Assembly (NCBI GenBank): GCA_003612485.1
Contig: RAZA01000004.1
Span: 1-64,000 of the forward strand
Length of the DNA stretch: 64,000 nucleotides
From: a bacterium D16-50
GTDB lineage: Bacteria > Bacillota > Clostridia > Lachnospirales > Lachnospiraceae
Direction: 5' to 3'
Position 1 is the stretch's first letter. Each line of letters starts with the position of its first letter. Below the pieces are notes generated by a model that was given only the letters and a program-made list of their open reading frames with translations, had not been told where the DNA came from and made no database searches. The position numbers and the translations under genes were made by a program. Positions 23,539-31,580 of this stretch are shown here, in pieces.

Positions 23539-23588
23539 AATGTAAGAGTTCCATGAGTCATGATAGGTTTGAAAATTAAATAGTTTTT

Positions 23589-23687
23589 CTCTTATTCAGA
23601 GTTGGTGGAGATACATAGGATCGATGAAGCCACGGCAACCCCATTGAGGAAGGTGCCTCCCTGAGCGAATTTTTCGAACAATAAGAG
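23589..23687 (+). promoter_or_regulatory. SAM-I (S-box) riboswitch aptamer
   Basis: The P1 arms are CTCTTAT (23589-23595) and ATAAGAG (23681-23687). Between them lie the S-box signatures: CAGAGTTGGTGGAG, GATCGATGAAGCCACGGCAA (kink-turn and pseudoknot partner), CCATTGAGGAAGGTGC and the joining A-rich part before P1 closes. The class senses S-adenosylmethionine. Here it sits ahead of SAM synthetase with a terminator hairpin directly after it, so high SAM should stop transcription. Confidence 0.95.
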
Positions 23688-23705
23688 GATGAACATCGAA
23701 AGATC

Positions 23706-23736
23706 AAAATCCGCTTATTCCGTAAGCGGATTTTTT
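23706..23736 (+). terminator. Riboswitch-controlled terminator ahead of metK
   Basis: AAAATCCGCTTA (23706-23717) pairs with TAAGCGGATTTT (23723-23734), with a five-base loop and further Ts. It is the expression platform of the SAM-I riboswitch. The region just upstream (GAGGATGAACATCGAAAGATC) may form part of the alternative antiterminator. Confidence 0.9.
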
Positions 23737-23873
23737 GATTCCTGACAATAGAAGACTTGCCCAGCGTGGATTCTATTGTTTCTGCGAGAAATGGATTAAT
23801 CGCCATACCTTGCTATTGACCATGGTTTATGTTACATATTGACAAAGCTACGATTCATTCAGGAGGAAGAGAA

Positions 23874-25070
23874 ATGATGGAGAAACATTTGTTTACTTCG
23901 GAGTCGGTGACGGAGGGACATCCGGATAAGCTCTGCGATGCAGTGTCGGATGCGATTCTGGATGCATGCATGGAGCAGGATCCCATGAGCCGGGTGGCCT
24001 GCGAGACGGCCAGCTGCACGGGCTTCGTTCTGGTGACTGGGGAGATTACCACCGGAGCAAATCTGGACATACCTGCCATTGTGCGCAGGACCGTGAACGA
24101 GATCGGTTACAATGATGCAAAGACGGGCTTCGACGGCAATATCTGTGCCGTCATGGTGGCTCTGGATAAGCAGTCCCCTGATATCGCCATGGGGGTTGAC
24201 AAGGCTCTGGAGGCCAGAGAGTCCGGCATGGACGACGCCCAGCTGGACGCTATCGGCGCAGGAGATCAGGGTATGATGTTCGGCTATGCCACTAACGAGA
24301 CGCCGGAGCTGATGCCCTATCCCATTGCCCTTGCCCATAAGCTGGTGAGGCAGCTGACCAAGGTGCGCAAGGACGGAACCCTTTCCTATCTGCGCCCGGA
24401 CGGCAAGAGTCAGGTCTCCGTGGAATACGACGAGAGCGGCAGGCCCCTGCGTCTGGAGGCGGTGGTGCTCTCCACCCAGCATGACGAGGATGTGACGCAG
24501 GAGCAGATCCATGCCGATATTAGGAAGTATGTGTTCGATCCGGTTCTTCCGGCGGAGATGGTGGACGAGGATACCAAGTTCTACATCAATCCCACCGGGC
24601 GTTTCGTCATCGGCGGCCCTCAGGGGGATGCGGGACTCACCGGACGAAAGATCATTGTGGACACCTACGGCGGATATGCCCGCCACGGCGGCGGGGCATT
24701 CTCCGGAAAGGACTGCACCAAGGTGGATAGGAGCGCTGCCTATGCGGCCCGCTATGTGGCGAAGAACATCGTGGCGGCGGGACTGGCGGACAAATGCGAG
24801 ATTCAGCTGTCCTACGCCATTGGGGTGGCGCAGCCCACCTCCGTCATGGTGGATACCTTCGGCACAGGGAAGCTGGGCAACGACAAGCTGGTGGAGATCA
24901 TCAGGGCCAACTTCGACCTGCGCCCTGCAGGCATCATAAAAATGCTGGATCTGCGCAGGCCCATATACCGGGCTACGGCGGCCTACGGCCATTTCGGCAG
25001 GGATGATGTCTCTCTTCCCTGGGAGGCCACGGACAAGGCGGAGGAGCTGAAGAAATACCTGCAGGCATAG
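23874..25070 (+). CDS. metK: S-adenosylmethionine synthetase
   Basis: A 398-residue methionine adenosyltransferase. [16 protein letters not shown] at the start holds the ATP-binding His and metal-binding residues. [12 protein letters not shown] and [19 protein letters not shown] (the P-loop-like and potassium/phosphate motif) are both intact. The enzyme makes SAM from ATP and methionine. AGGAGGAAGAG lies directly upstream of two adjacent ATGs (23874 and 23877); the first is used. Transcription is controlled by the SAM-I riboswitch and terminator ahead of it, an end-product feedback loop. A strong terminator follows, so it is monocistronic. Confidence 0.97.
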   Translation: MMEKHLFTSESVTEGHPDKLCDAVSDAILDACMEQDPMSRVACETASCTGFVLVTGEITTGANLDIPAIVRRTVNEIGYNDAKTGFDGNICAVMVALDKQSPDIAMGVDKALEARESGMDDAQLDAIGAGDQGMMFGYATNETPELMPYPIALAHKLVRQLTKVRKDGTLSYLRPDGKSQVSVEYDESGRPLRLEAVVLSTQHDEDVTQEQIHADIRKYVFDPVLPAEMVDEDTKFYINPTGRFVIGGPQGDAGLTGRKIIVDTYGGYARHGGGAFSGKDCTKVDRSAAYAARYVAKNIVAAGLADKCEIQLSYAIGVAQPTSVMVDTFGTGKLGNDKLVEIIRANFDLRPAGIIKMLDLRRPIYRATAAYGHFGRDDVSLPWEATDKAEELKKYLQA

Positions 25071-25099
25071 ACTGTCCCGTCAAAATAAAAAAAGATGTG

Positions 25100-25141
25100 A
25101 AATGCGGCATGGGAGGATGCGGACGCCCTTGCCGCATTTTT
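25100..25141 (+). terminator. Rho-independent terminator of metK
   Basis: AAATGCGGCA (25100-25109) with TGCCGCATTT (25130-25139), a long loop and a run of Ts. Confidence 0.88.
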
Positions 25142-25194
25142 GTCTTCACCGGCAGGGGGAACGGTCAGATTCTTGTCTTCGGATACAAAAAAGC

Positions 25195-25223
25195 TTGAAA
25201 AACTGCGGATTGTGAAGTATATT
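25195..25223 (+). promoter_or_regulatory. Promoter of the OTCase-birA operon
   Basis: TTGAAA (25195-25200), 17 bases, TATATT (25218-25223). The predicted start of transcription near 25230 lies past the ATG at 25225, which supports ATG 25258 as the true start of the next gene. Confidence 0.7.
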
Positions 25224-25257
25224 TATGGTAAGTACTATAGAAAGGCGGGATGAGGCG

Positions 25258-26241
25258 ATGGATCTAAAAGGAAGGGATTTTTTGAAGCTGCTGGACTTTA
25301 CTCCGGAGGAAATCATATATCTGATCGATCTGGCAGCAGAGCTGAAAGAGAAAAAGAAGAAGGGGATCCCGGCGGACACCCTGCGGGGCAAGAATGTGGC
25401 GCTGATCTTTGAGAAGACGAGCACCCGCACCAGATGCGCCTTTGAGGTGGCGGCGCAGGATCTTGGAATGGGGACGACCTATCTGGATCCGGCCAGCTCC
25501 CAGATCGGCAAAAAGGAAAGCATTGCGGATACTGCAAGGGTTCTGGCGGGGATGTACGACGGAATAGAATATCGGGGCTTCGGTCAGGATATCGTGGAGG
25601 AGCTGGCAAAGTATTCCAAGGTGCCGGTATGGAACGGGCTGACCAATGAATTCCATCCCACCCAGATGCTGGCGGACCTGCTGACCATCCGTGAGCATTT
25701 CGGGTATCTGAAGGGAATCCGTCTCACATATCTGGGGGATGCCCGGTATAACATGGGGAATTCCCTGATGGTGGCCTGCGCCAAGATGGGGATGCATTTC
25801 GCCGCCTGCACCACTCCCAGATATTTCCCGGACGAGGATCTGGTAAGGCAGTGTCTGGAGATCGCTGAACAGACCGGCGGCAGCATCATGCTCACCGAGG
25901 AGGTGAAGGCGGGCACGAAGAATGTGGACGTGATCTATACCGATGTGTGGGTTTCCATGGGAGAGCCTGAGGAGATCTGGGCGGAGCGCATCCGGGAGTT
26001 GTCCCCCTATCAGGTCAATGGAGCCGTGATGGACAATGCGGGAAAGAACGCCGTGTTTATGCACTGTCTTCCTGCGTTCCATAATCTGGACACGAAGATC
26101 GGGGCAGAGATGGGAGAGCGCTTCGGGATCAGGGAGATGGAGGTCACGGACGAGGTATTTGAAGGAGAGCGGTCTCTGGTATTTCAGGAGGCGGAAAACA
26201 GGATGCATACCATCAAGGCCGTGATGGCGGCTACATTATAG
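25258..26241 (+). CDS. argF: Ornithine carbamoyltransferase
   Basis: A 327-residue transcarbamylase. The carbamoyl-phosphate loop is STRTR (55-59, in [13 protein letters not shown]), followed by the [20 protein letters not shown] segment. The ornithine-side SMG loop is in [10 protein letters not shown], and FMHCLPAFH carries the catalytic HCLP. It converts ornithine and carbamoyl phosphate to citrulline. Sequence alone does not separate the biosynthetic ArgF from the catabolic ArcB, and no other arginine gene is nearby; argF is used as the default name. The ATG has only a weak binding site. birA follows after seven bases, so the two are probably co-transcribed, as is the small gene after it. 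Confidence 0.93.
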   Translation: MDLKGRDFLKLLDFTPEEIIYLIDLAAELKEKKKKGIPADTLRGKNVALIFEKTSTRTRCAFEVAAQDLGMGTTYLDPASSQIGKKESIADTARVLAGMYDGIEYRGFGQDIVEELAKYSKVPVWNGLTNEFHPTQMLADLLTIREHFGYLKGIRLTYLGDARYNMGNSLMVACAKMGMHFAACTTPRYFPDEDLVRQCLEIAEQTGGSIMLTEEVKAGTKNVDVIYTDVWVSMGEPEEIWAERIRELSPYQVNGAVMDNAGKNAVFMHCLPAFHNLDTKIGAEMGERFGIREMEVTDEVFEGERSLVFQEAENRMHTIKAVMAATL

Positions 26242-26248
26242 GCGTGAC

Positions 26249-27229
26249 ATGAAGGCGAAGATATTGGCGCTTCTGAGGGAGCGAGAGGAATATGTGTCGG
26301 GGCAGGAGCTGTGCCAGCGTTTCGGCGTGTCCCGCACGGCGGTGTGGAAAGCCATAGGACAGCTGAAGAAGGAAGGCTATTGCATAGAGGCCGTCAAGAA
26401 CCGGGGATACCTGCTTGTGCCGGAGGAGGAGGTATACGGCCGGCACGAGCTGGAGAGCCGTATGGACACTGACTGGGCCGGCAGGCCGGTGTTTTATTAC
26501 GATGAGCTCGCGTCCACCAACCTGCAGGCGAAGCTGGATGCGGAGAACGGCGCCGGAGAGGGAACTCTGATCGTGGCGGACATGCAGACCGCGGGCCGGG
26601 GGCGCAAGGGAAAGGGATGGAGCAGCCCGGCGGGAACCAATGTGTATTTCACTTTGATATTGAAGCCGGACTATGATGTGGAGCAGGCTTCCATGGTGAC
26701 CTTGGTCATGGGTATGGCCGTGGCGGAGGGCATCCGCGCTACCTGCGGCGTGGACGCCCGGATCAAGTGGCCCAACGACATTGTGGCAGGGGGCAGGAAG
26801 CTCTGCGGTATGCTGGCGGAGATGAGCGTGGAACGGGAGTTTATCCACTATGTGGTGGTGGGCGTGGGGATCAACGTAAAGGAGCAGGTCTTCCCCGAAG
26901 AGATAGCGGACACCGCCACGAGCCTATGGCAGGAATGCGGCAGGAAGGTGTCCAGAGGCCAGCTGATCGTCAATGTGATGAAGGCTTTCGAGGCCCGCTA
27001 TAAGGTATTTTGCAGCCGCCGCAGTCTGTCCGGTCTGGTGGAGGAATACAACGGCATGCTGGTGAACAAAAACAGAGAGGTGCGGGTGCTGGATCCCAAG
27101 GGAGAGTTTCGGGGCGTCTCCAGAGGCATCAACGAAAAGGGTGAGCTGCTGGTAGAGCTGGAGGACGGCAGCGTCACGGCAGTGTACGCGGGAGAGGTGT
27201 CCGTCCGGGGCGTATACGGGTATGTGTGA
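26249..27229 (+). CDS. birA: Bifunctional biotin ligase/biotin operon repressor
   Basis: A 326-residue BirA of the long, regulatory type. An N-terminal winged helix (VSGQELCQRFGVSRTAVWKA IGQLKKEGY, about 15-45) binds DNA. The ligase core contains ADMQTAGRGRKGKGWSSPAG (biotinyl-AMP loop) and KWPNDIVAGGRKLCGML, and a small SH3-like C-terminal domain ends in SVTAVYAGEVSVRG. It attaches biotin to carboxylase subunits and, with biotinyl-AMP bound, represses biotin genes. No biotin operator was recognised in the window. It lies directly after the OTCase gene with a seven-base gap. Confidence 0.94.
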   Translation: MKAKILALLREREEYVSGQELCQRFGVSRTAVWKAIGQLKKEGYCIEAVKNRGYLLVPEEEVYGRHELESRMDTDWAGRPVFYYDELASTNLQAKLDAENGAGEGTLIVADMQTAGRGRKGKGWSSPAGTNVYFTLILKPDYDVEQASMVTLVMGMAVAEGIRATCGVDARIKWPNDIVAGGRKLCGMLAEMSVEREFIHYVVVGVGINVKEQVFPEEIADTATSLWQECGRKVSRGQLIVNVMKAFEARYKVFCSRRSLSGLVEEYNGMLVNKNREVRVLDPKGEFRGVSRGINEKGELLVELEDGSVTAVYAGEVSVRGVYGYV

Positions 27230-27283
27230 TATGCGGAACCGCGGACGTTTTTGTCCGGCGGGTTCCGGGCAAGGAGTGAATCC

Positions 27284-27631
27284 ATGGAAAGCGGAAATAC
27301 GGTGCTCTGCGGGGCCAATGCCTATGAGATGAAATATTATTTTAACGAGCAGTTCCAAAACTTGCCGGAATCTATCAAGGAGGAGCTGCATATTCTGTGC
27401 GTGCTGTTCACGGAGGAGGTAGGCGGCATCTTCACCATCGCTTTCGAGAAGGACGGGAATGTGGTGCTGGAGACCGATGCGGAGGAGGACGATATTTACT
27501 ATGATGAGATCAGCAGCGGCCTCATGGTAGCGGAGGTGCGCAGGCGCAGGCAGGAGCTGTTTGAGGCGCTGAACTTATACTATAAAGTATTTGTATTAAA
27601 GGAAATAGCCGCAGAGACGGCGCTGCAATGA
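27284..27631 (+). CDS. Conserved hypothetical protein (possibly DUF6145)
   Basis: A 115-residue protein with KYYFNEQFQNLPESIKEELH near the start and HILCVLFTEEVGGIFTIAFE as the core beta segment. Then comes an acidic turn (TDAEEDDIYYDEIS) and a helix with EVRRRRQELFEALNLYYKVF. It resembles a short family of unknown function found next to birA/coaX in Lachnospiraceae; I believe this is DUF6145 but could not check. AAGGAG seven bases before ATG 27284 fixes the start. It is in line with birA and coaX and probably on the same transcript. Confidence 0.75.
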   Translation: MESGNTVLCGANAYEMKYYFNEQFQNLPESIKEELHILCVLFTEEVGGIFTIAFEKDGNVVLETDAEEDDIYYDEISSGLMVAEVRRRRQELFEALNLYYKVFVLKEIAAETALQ

Positions 27632-27670
27632 AACTAGCCCTATAACAGTATCGAAATGGAGGAAGAGCAG

Positions 27671-28441
27671 TTGCTTCTTGTGATTGATGTTGGAAACACG
27701 AATATGACAATGGGGGTATATGAGGGCGGAAAACTGGCCAGCACCTTCCGGATCATGACCAAGACCCCGCGAACTTCGGACGAATACGGCATACTGATCA
27801 CCCAGCTGCTGCAGAACAAGGGAATCGAGGCTATGAGTCTGGAGGGCTCCATCGTGGCCAGTGTGGTGCCGGATGTGATGCATTCTCTTCTGGGAGGGCT
27901 GGTGCGGTATACAAAGACAAGACCCATGAACGTGGGGCCGGGCATGAAGACGGGTATCCGCATTATTACGGAGGATCCCAGGGCCATAGGCGCGGACCGC
28001 ATTGTGGACGCAGTGGCTGCTTATGAGAAATACGGCGGCCCCGTGCTGGTACTGGATTTCGGAACCGCCACCACCTATGACCTGATCACGGAGGCGGGAG
28101 AGTTTGCGGCGGGCATCACTGCTCCGGGCATCCGTATCAGCTCGGAAGCGCTGTGGACGCAGGCTGCCAAGCTCCCCAATATCGAGATCAGAAAGCCTAA
28201 GTCCATACTGGCGCAGGAGACCATCAGCAGCATGCAGGCCGGGCTGGTTTATGGGCAGATCGGCCAGACGGAGTACATTGTCCGGAAGGTGAAGGAGGAG
28301 AGCCGGCTTAAAGATTTGAAGGTGGTGGCCACGGGAGGGCTGGGCAGGCTGATTGCCAACGAGACGGACGCCATTGATATCTATGACAGTTTTCTGACGC
28401 TGGACGGCCTGAACATAATCTATGAGAAGAACAGAAGGTGA
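27671..28441 (+). CDS. coaX: Type III pantothenate kinase
   Basis: A 256-residue ASKHA-fold kinase. [19 protein letters not shown] is the first phosphate loop, [10 protein letters not shown] and [20 protein letters not shown] hold the catalytic Asp and CoaX signature, [13 protein letters not shown] is the second motif, and [10 protein letters not shown] the adenosine motif. It phosphorylates pantothenate, the first step of coenzyme A synthesis. An ATG at 27656 lacks a binding site, whereas TTG 27671 has GGAGG at 27658-27662 and gives the family's usual start ([11 protein letters not shown]), so TTG is preferred. It sits between the birA-linked hypothetical gene and the dihydrouridine synthase in one operon. 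Confidence 0.93.
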   Translation: MLLVIDVGNTNMTMGVYEGGKLASTFRIMTKTPRTSDEYGILITQLLQNKGIEAMSLEGSIVASVVPDVMHSLLGGLVRYTKTRPMNVGPGMKTGIRIITEDPRAIGADRIVDAVAAYEKYGGPVLVLDFGTATTYDLITEAGEFAAGITAPGIRISSEALWTQAAKLPNIEIRKPKSILAQETISSMQAGLVYGQIGQTEYIVRKVKEESRLKDLKVVATGGLGRLIANETDAIDIYDSFLTLDGLNIIYEKNRR

Positions 28442-28451
28442 GGGCGGAATC

Positions 28452-29417
28452 GTGGGAAAACTGAGGATCGGTGACTTGGAACTGGAGAATAATGTGATAT
28501 TGGCTCCCATGGCAGGCGTGACAGACCTGCCATTTCGTTTGCTGTGCAGAAAAATGGGGGCTGGTCTGGTGTGTATGGAGATGGTGAGTGCAAAGGCCAT
28601 TTTCTATAACAACAAGAATACGGAGGGGCTGCTGGAGATACATCCGGAGGAAATGCCGGCTTCCCTGCAGCTTTTCGGGTCGGATCCGGAGATCCTTGCG
28701 CAGATGGCGGCGCGAATTCAGGAGAGGCCTTTTTCCGTTCTCGACTTCAACATGGGATGTCCCGTGCCAAAGGTGGTGAACAACGGGGAGGGCAGTGCGC
28801 TGATGAAGCAGCCCGGACTGGCGGAGAAGATTTTGACAGGATTGGTAAGGGCAGTGAAAAAGCCCGTGACGGTGAAGCTGCGCAAAGGCTTTGACGATAG
28901 CTGCTGCAATGCGGCGGAGCTGGCGAGGATTGCAGAGGCCTGCGGCGTGGCGGCGGTGGCTGTGCATGGACGCACCAGAGAGCAGTATTACAGCGGCAGG
29001 GCCGACTGGGATATCATACGGCAGGTGAAGGAGGCGGTGAAGATTCCCGTCATCGGCAACGGGGACGTGAACAGCCCGGAGGCCGCCAAGGCCATGCTGG
29101 AACAGACCGGCTGCGACGGGGTGATGATCGGACGGGCCGCTCAGGGGAATCCTTGGATCTTCCGGGACACTGTGCGATTTCTGGAGACGGGGAGCCTGCC
29201 TCCCCCTCCAAGTGTGGAGGAGAAGAAGCGGATGGTGCTGGAGCATGCGGCGCTGCAGCTGCAATACAAGGGCGAATATACCGCGGTGCGGGAGATGAGA
29301 AAGCATCTGGCCTGGTATACGGCGGGGATGCCCCATTCGGCCCGGTTTCGGCAGCTGATCAATTCTATGGAGACCATGGAGGCCTTGAGGGAGGGGGTGG
29401 AGACTATTTTCCGGTGA
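28452..29417 (+). CDS. dusB: tRNA-dihydrouridine synthase (DusB-type)
   Basis: A 321-residue TIM-barrel flavoprotein with LAPMAGVTDLPFRLLCRKMG (FMN site), the catalytic cysteine in FNMGCPVPKVVNNGEGSAL, KLRKGFDDSCCNAAELARIA, AVHGRTREQYYSGRADW (RNA and FMN contacts) and IPVIGNGDVNSPEAA. It reduces specific uridines in the tRNA D-loop with NADPH. A GTG start at 28452, after GAGGGCGG, avoids overlap with coaX; ATG 28422 is the alternative. The symbol follows Firmicute usage and the exact target position is not proven. It is probably translated from the same message as coaX. Confidence 0.93.
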   Translation: MGKLRIGDLELENNVILAPMAGVTDLPFRLLCRKMGAGLVCMEMVSAKAIFYNNKNTEGLLEIHPEEMPASLQLFGSDPEILAQMAARIQERPFSVLDFNMGCPVPKVVNNGEGSALMKQPGLAEKILTGLVRAVKKPVTVKLRKGFDDSCCNAAELARIAEACGVAAVAVHGRTREQYYSGRADWDIIRQVKEAVKIPVIGNGDVNSPEAAKAMLEQTGCDGVMIGRAAQGNPWIFRDTVRFLETGSLPPPPSVEEKKRMVLEHAALQLQYKGEYTAVREMRKHLAWYTAGMPHSARFRQLINSMETMEALREGVETIFR

Positions 29418-29435
29418 GTTCGCATATATTATGGC

Positions 29436-30632
29436 ATGGACACGATCATATATATCTATAGGAAGAGAGGCCTGCAGGGGCCTGCGGTGGAGCCTGTGGG
29501 GCTGAAGCGCTATATGCTGATCCGGGTGGGGCTGGACGTGAGGGAGGATGAATGGTTCGGTGTGGACCTGAGGCCGCCGGAGGCTGCAGAGGGATCCGGC
29601 TTTGGGGAAGAGCCAAACCATGGGACGGGGCTTGTCCCGGAGCAAAGGCCGAAAGACCGGAGCAGACGAGGGCGCAGGAAACAGGGGGCTCGGACAGAAT
29701 CAGGACAGAGGGCGGAACAAGAGACAGAAACCGAAACGGGATGGAGCGGGCTGCTCCATCCTTTGAGATATCTGCGGCTGTGCATGGCAAAAGGAGGAGA
29801 ACGCCGCTGCAGGGAGCGGGGGATCCGCGCCCAAGAGCAGGAAAGGGAGCGCCTTCTGGCGGAGAGAAAGGAACGGATCCTGCAGACGGATATGGCCGTG
29901 GAAAGGCTGGCAAGAGAGGTTCTGGAGCTGACGGAAGACAGAGGAAGCTGTCGGCTTGTGTACGAAGGGGCCCTGCAAAAGACGCTGGCTGGCGCTCCCA
30001 AATGTGGCGGAGCACCACAAGACCAATGGGCATTGCGGCAGGAGCAGGAAAACCGTGGGGAGGCATGGCAGGAGCGGGAATCTTGGGAGGGCAAAGGCGC
30101 CGCGCAGGGGGAGCTGCTCAGTGAACTCTGGAAGAAACATTTTGACATGGAGGAATTTCAGGAGTATAGACAGCGCTTTTGGATAGAGCGCCTTCTGCCC
30201 TATGCCAGACTGTGCCATTATGTCATATTGGGAACGGCTCCCTGCATCTACCAGATCATTGAGGACCGGGCCCAAGGGATGAAGAGCCTGCGGTGGATGC
30301 TTCTGGAGGCGGACTGCGATCAGGAGCTTTGGGATTTTGTGGAGGATTTTTATACGGAGTACGGACTTGCCATCGAGCTGCGAACCTTTGAGAGCGAGGA
30401 GTCCTTCAGGAGGCAGAAGGCTTTGTGCAGCCAGCCTGCCAATATCATCGACTTTACGGGAGATATCTGTTTTTCCGTGACAGAGGCTGCAGAGGGCAGC
30501 GTTTGGCTGGATATGCTTTCCTCGGAGGAAAAAAGATACCGGATTCAGGGGCGCAGGACAGGGGTGGAATATGTCTCCCTGAAGGAGGAATGGAAGCGGG
30601 CGAAGCGGCGCTGCGCCGCGCCGGAGTGGTAG
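29436..30632 (+). CDS. Orphan protein with disordered middle and conserved C-terminal domain
   Basis: A 398-residue protein of unknown function. Residues 1-45 look structured (YRKRGLQGPAVEPVGLKRYM). About 50-235 is low in complexity and rich in Arg, Glu, Gly and Gln, suggesting a disordered or quickly changing stretch. About 240-398 looks globular, with LPYARLCHYVILGTAPCIYQ, LRWMLLEADCDQELWDFVED, FYTEYGLAIELRTF and NIIDFTGDICFSV. The C-terminal part resembles proteins seen after dus genes in related bacteria, but I cannot name a family. No membrane or signal segment is visible. The binding site before ATG 29436 is poor, so the start is uncertain. It overlaps no other gene and is probably the end of the birA-coaX-dus operon. 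Confidence 0.65.
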   Translation: MDTIIYIYRKRGLQGPAVEPVGLKRYMLIRVGLDVREDEWFGVDLRPPEAAEGSGFGEEPNHGTGLVPEQRPKDRSRRGRRKQGARTESGQRAEQETETETGWSGLLHPLRYLRLCMAKGGERRCRERGIRAQEQERERLLAERKERILQTDMAVERLAREVLELTEDRGSCRLVYEGALQKTLAGAPKCGGAPQDQWALRQEQENRGEAWQERESWEGKGAAQGELLSELWKKHFDMEEFQEYRQRFWIERLLPYARLCHYVILGTAPCIYQIIEDRAQGMKSLRWMLLEADCDQELWDFVEDFYTEYGLAIELRTFESEESFRRQKALCSQPANIIDFTGDICFSVTEAAEGSVWLDMLSSEEKRYRIQGRRTGVEYVSLKEEWKRAKRRCAAPEW

Positions 30633-30680
30633 AGGGCCGTGGATGCTGTATCCATGGCCGGATATTTGTTTAGCCGCCCA

Positions 30681-30843
30681 ATGACGGCTGATATTGCAAA
30701 AAAGGAATTTGGAGATCCATGAGGAGAATGGGGCGCAGAAGGCATGGTCGTTTGTGGCAACCAGCTATAAGGAGACAAAGAGTATCGATGAGGTAATTAC
30801 CGTCATCAACAGCCGTGTACAAGTCTGTTTGGACGAGGAGTGA
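30681..30843 (+). pseudogene. Possible frameshifted small gene
   Basis: From ATG 30681 one frame reads MTADIAKKEFGDP and stops. The next frame, from 30709, reads LEIHEENGAQKAWSFVATSY and on to VINSRVQVCLDEE with TGA at 30841. A run of six As at 30698-30703 lies where the frame would change. Joined, they would make about 53 residues of protein-like sequence. No binding site is seen, and the family was not recognised. It is either a relic or a sequence error in the A-run. Confidence 0.3.
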
Positions 30844-30880
30844 GCAGGAAAAGGGGGAAAAAAAGAAAAACTTTACATCC

Positions 30881-30909
30881 AAGGCGGCCTATCTGTGCGG
30901 GGCCGCCTT
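30881..30909 (+). other. GC-rich hairpin overlapping the greA -35
   Basis: AAGGCGGCC (30881-30889) and GGCCGCCTT (30901-30909) form a perfect 9-bp stem with an 11-base loop. Its last two bases are the first two of the following TTGACA. It may end transcripts coming from upstream, although the T-run is short. Confidence 0.6.
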
Positions 30910-30936
30910 GACACTGGCTGAAAAAGTGGGTATAAT
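30908..30936 (+). promoter_or_regulatory. Consensus promoter of greA-lysS
   Basis: TTGACA (30908-30913), 17 bases, TATAAT (30931-30936): both hexamers and the spacing are full consensus, the best promoter in the window. A leader of about 115 bases precedes greA. Confidence 0.92.
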
Positions 30937-31057
30937 ACGGAAGAATCAAGGGAACGGGGGGGAATATGGACTGCGGAGGAGGCTTCACCAGTGAGGCGTT
31001 CGGATAGCCGCAGACAGAGATAGGGTCAAGGAAATAAAATCAGGAAGGTGTAGGGAA

Positions 31058-31540
31058 ATGCAGGAGAAAAAAAACATTCTGACTTACGAAGGGCTCAGGA
31101 AATACGAGGATGAGCTGCACGAGCTGAAGGTGGTAAGGCGGCAGGAGGTCGCCCAGAAGATCAAGGAGGCCAGAGAGCAGGGAGACCTATCCGAAAATGC
31201 CGAGTACGATGCCGCCAAGGACGAGCAGAGAGATATCGAGGCAAGGATCGAGGAGCTGGAGAAGATACTGAAGAACGCCGAGGTGGTGGTAGAGGACGAG
31301 GTGGATCTGGACAAGATCAACGTGGGCTGCGTGGTCAGGCTCTTGGACATCGAGTACAGCGAGGAGCTGGAGTACAAGATCGTGGGCTCCACGGAGGCGG
31401 ACAGCCTGAAGGGCAAGATCTCCAACGAGAGTCCCGTGGGCAAGGCTTTGATCGGCTGCAAGGTAGGGGACAACGTGGAGGTGGAGACCGCTGCGGGGAC
31501 GTTCACCTACAAGGTGCTGGAGATCCAGAGGAGCAGGTAG
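31058..31540 (+). CDS. greA: Transcription elongation factor GreA
   Basis: A 160-residue protein with the GreA layout. The N-terminal coiled coil (LTYEGLRKYEDELHELKVVR) includes the acidic tip loop GDLSENAEYDAAKDEQ that enters the RNA polymerase secondary channel. The C-terminal FKBP-like domain ends with ISNESPVGKALIGCKVGDNV. It restarts backtracked RNA polymerase by stimulating transcript cleavage. GGAAGGTGTAGGG precedes the ATG. It is transcribed from a full-consensus promoter with the lysyl-tRNA synthetase gene 40 bases further on, a frequent pairing in Firmicutes. Confidence 0.96.
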   Translation: MQEKKNILTYEGLRKYEDELHELKVVRRQEVAQKIKEAREQGDLSENAEYDAAKDEQRDIEARIEELEKILKNAEVVVEDEVDLDKINVGCVVRLLDIEYSEELEYKIVGSTEADSLKGKISNESPVGKALIGCKVGDNVEVETAAGTFTYKVLEIQRSR

Positions 31541-31580
31541 GGCCTTAATCATGTGAATACCAATCGAAAGGGGTATGTTT

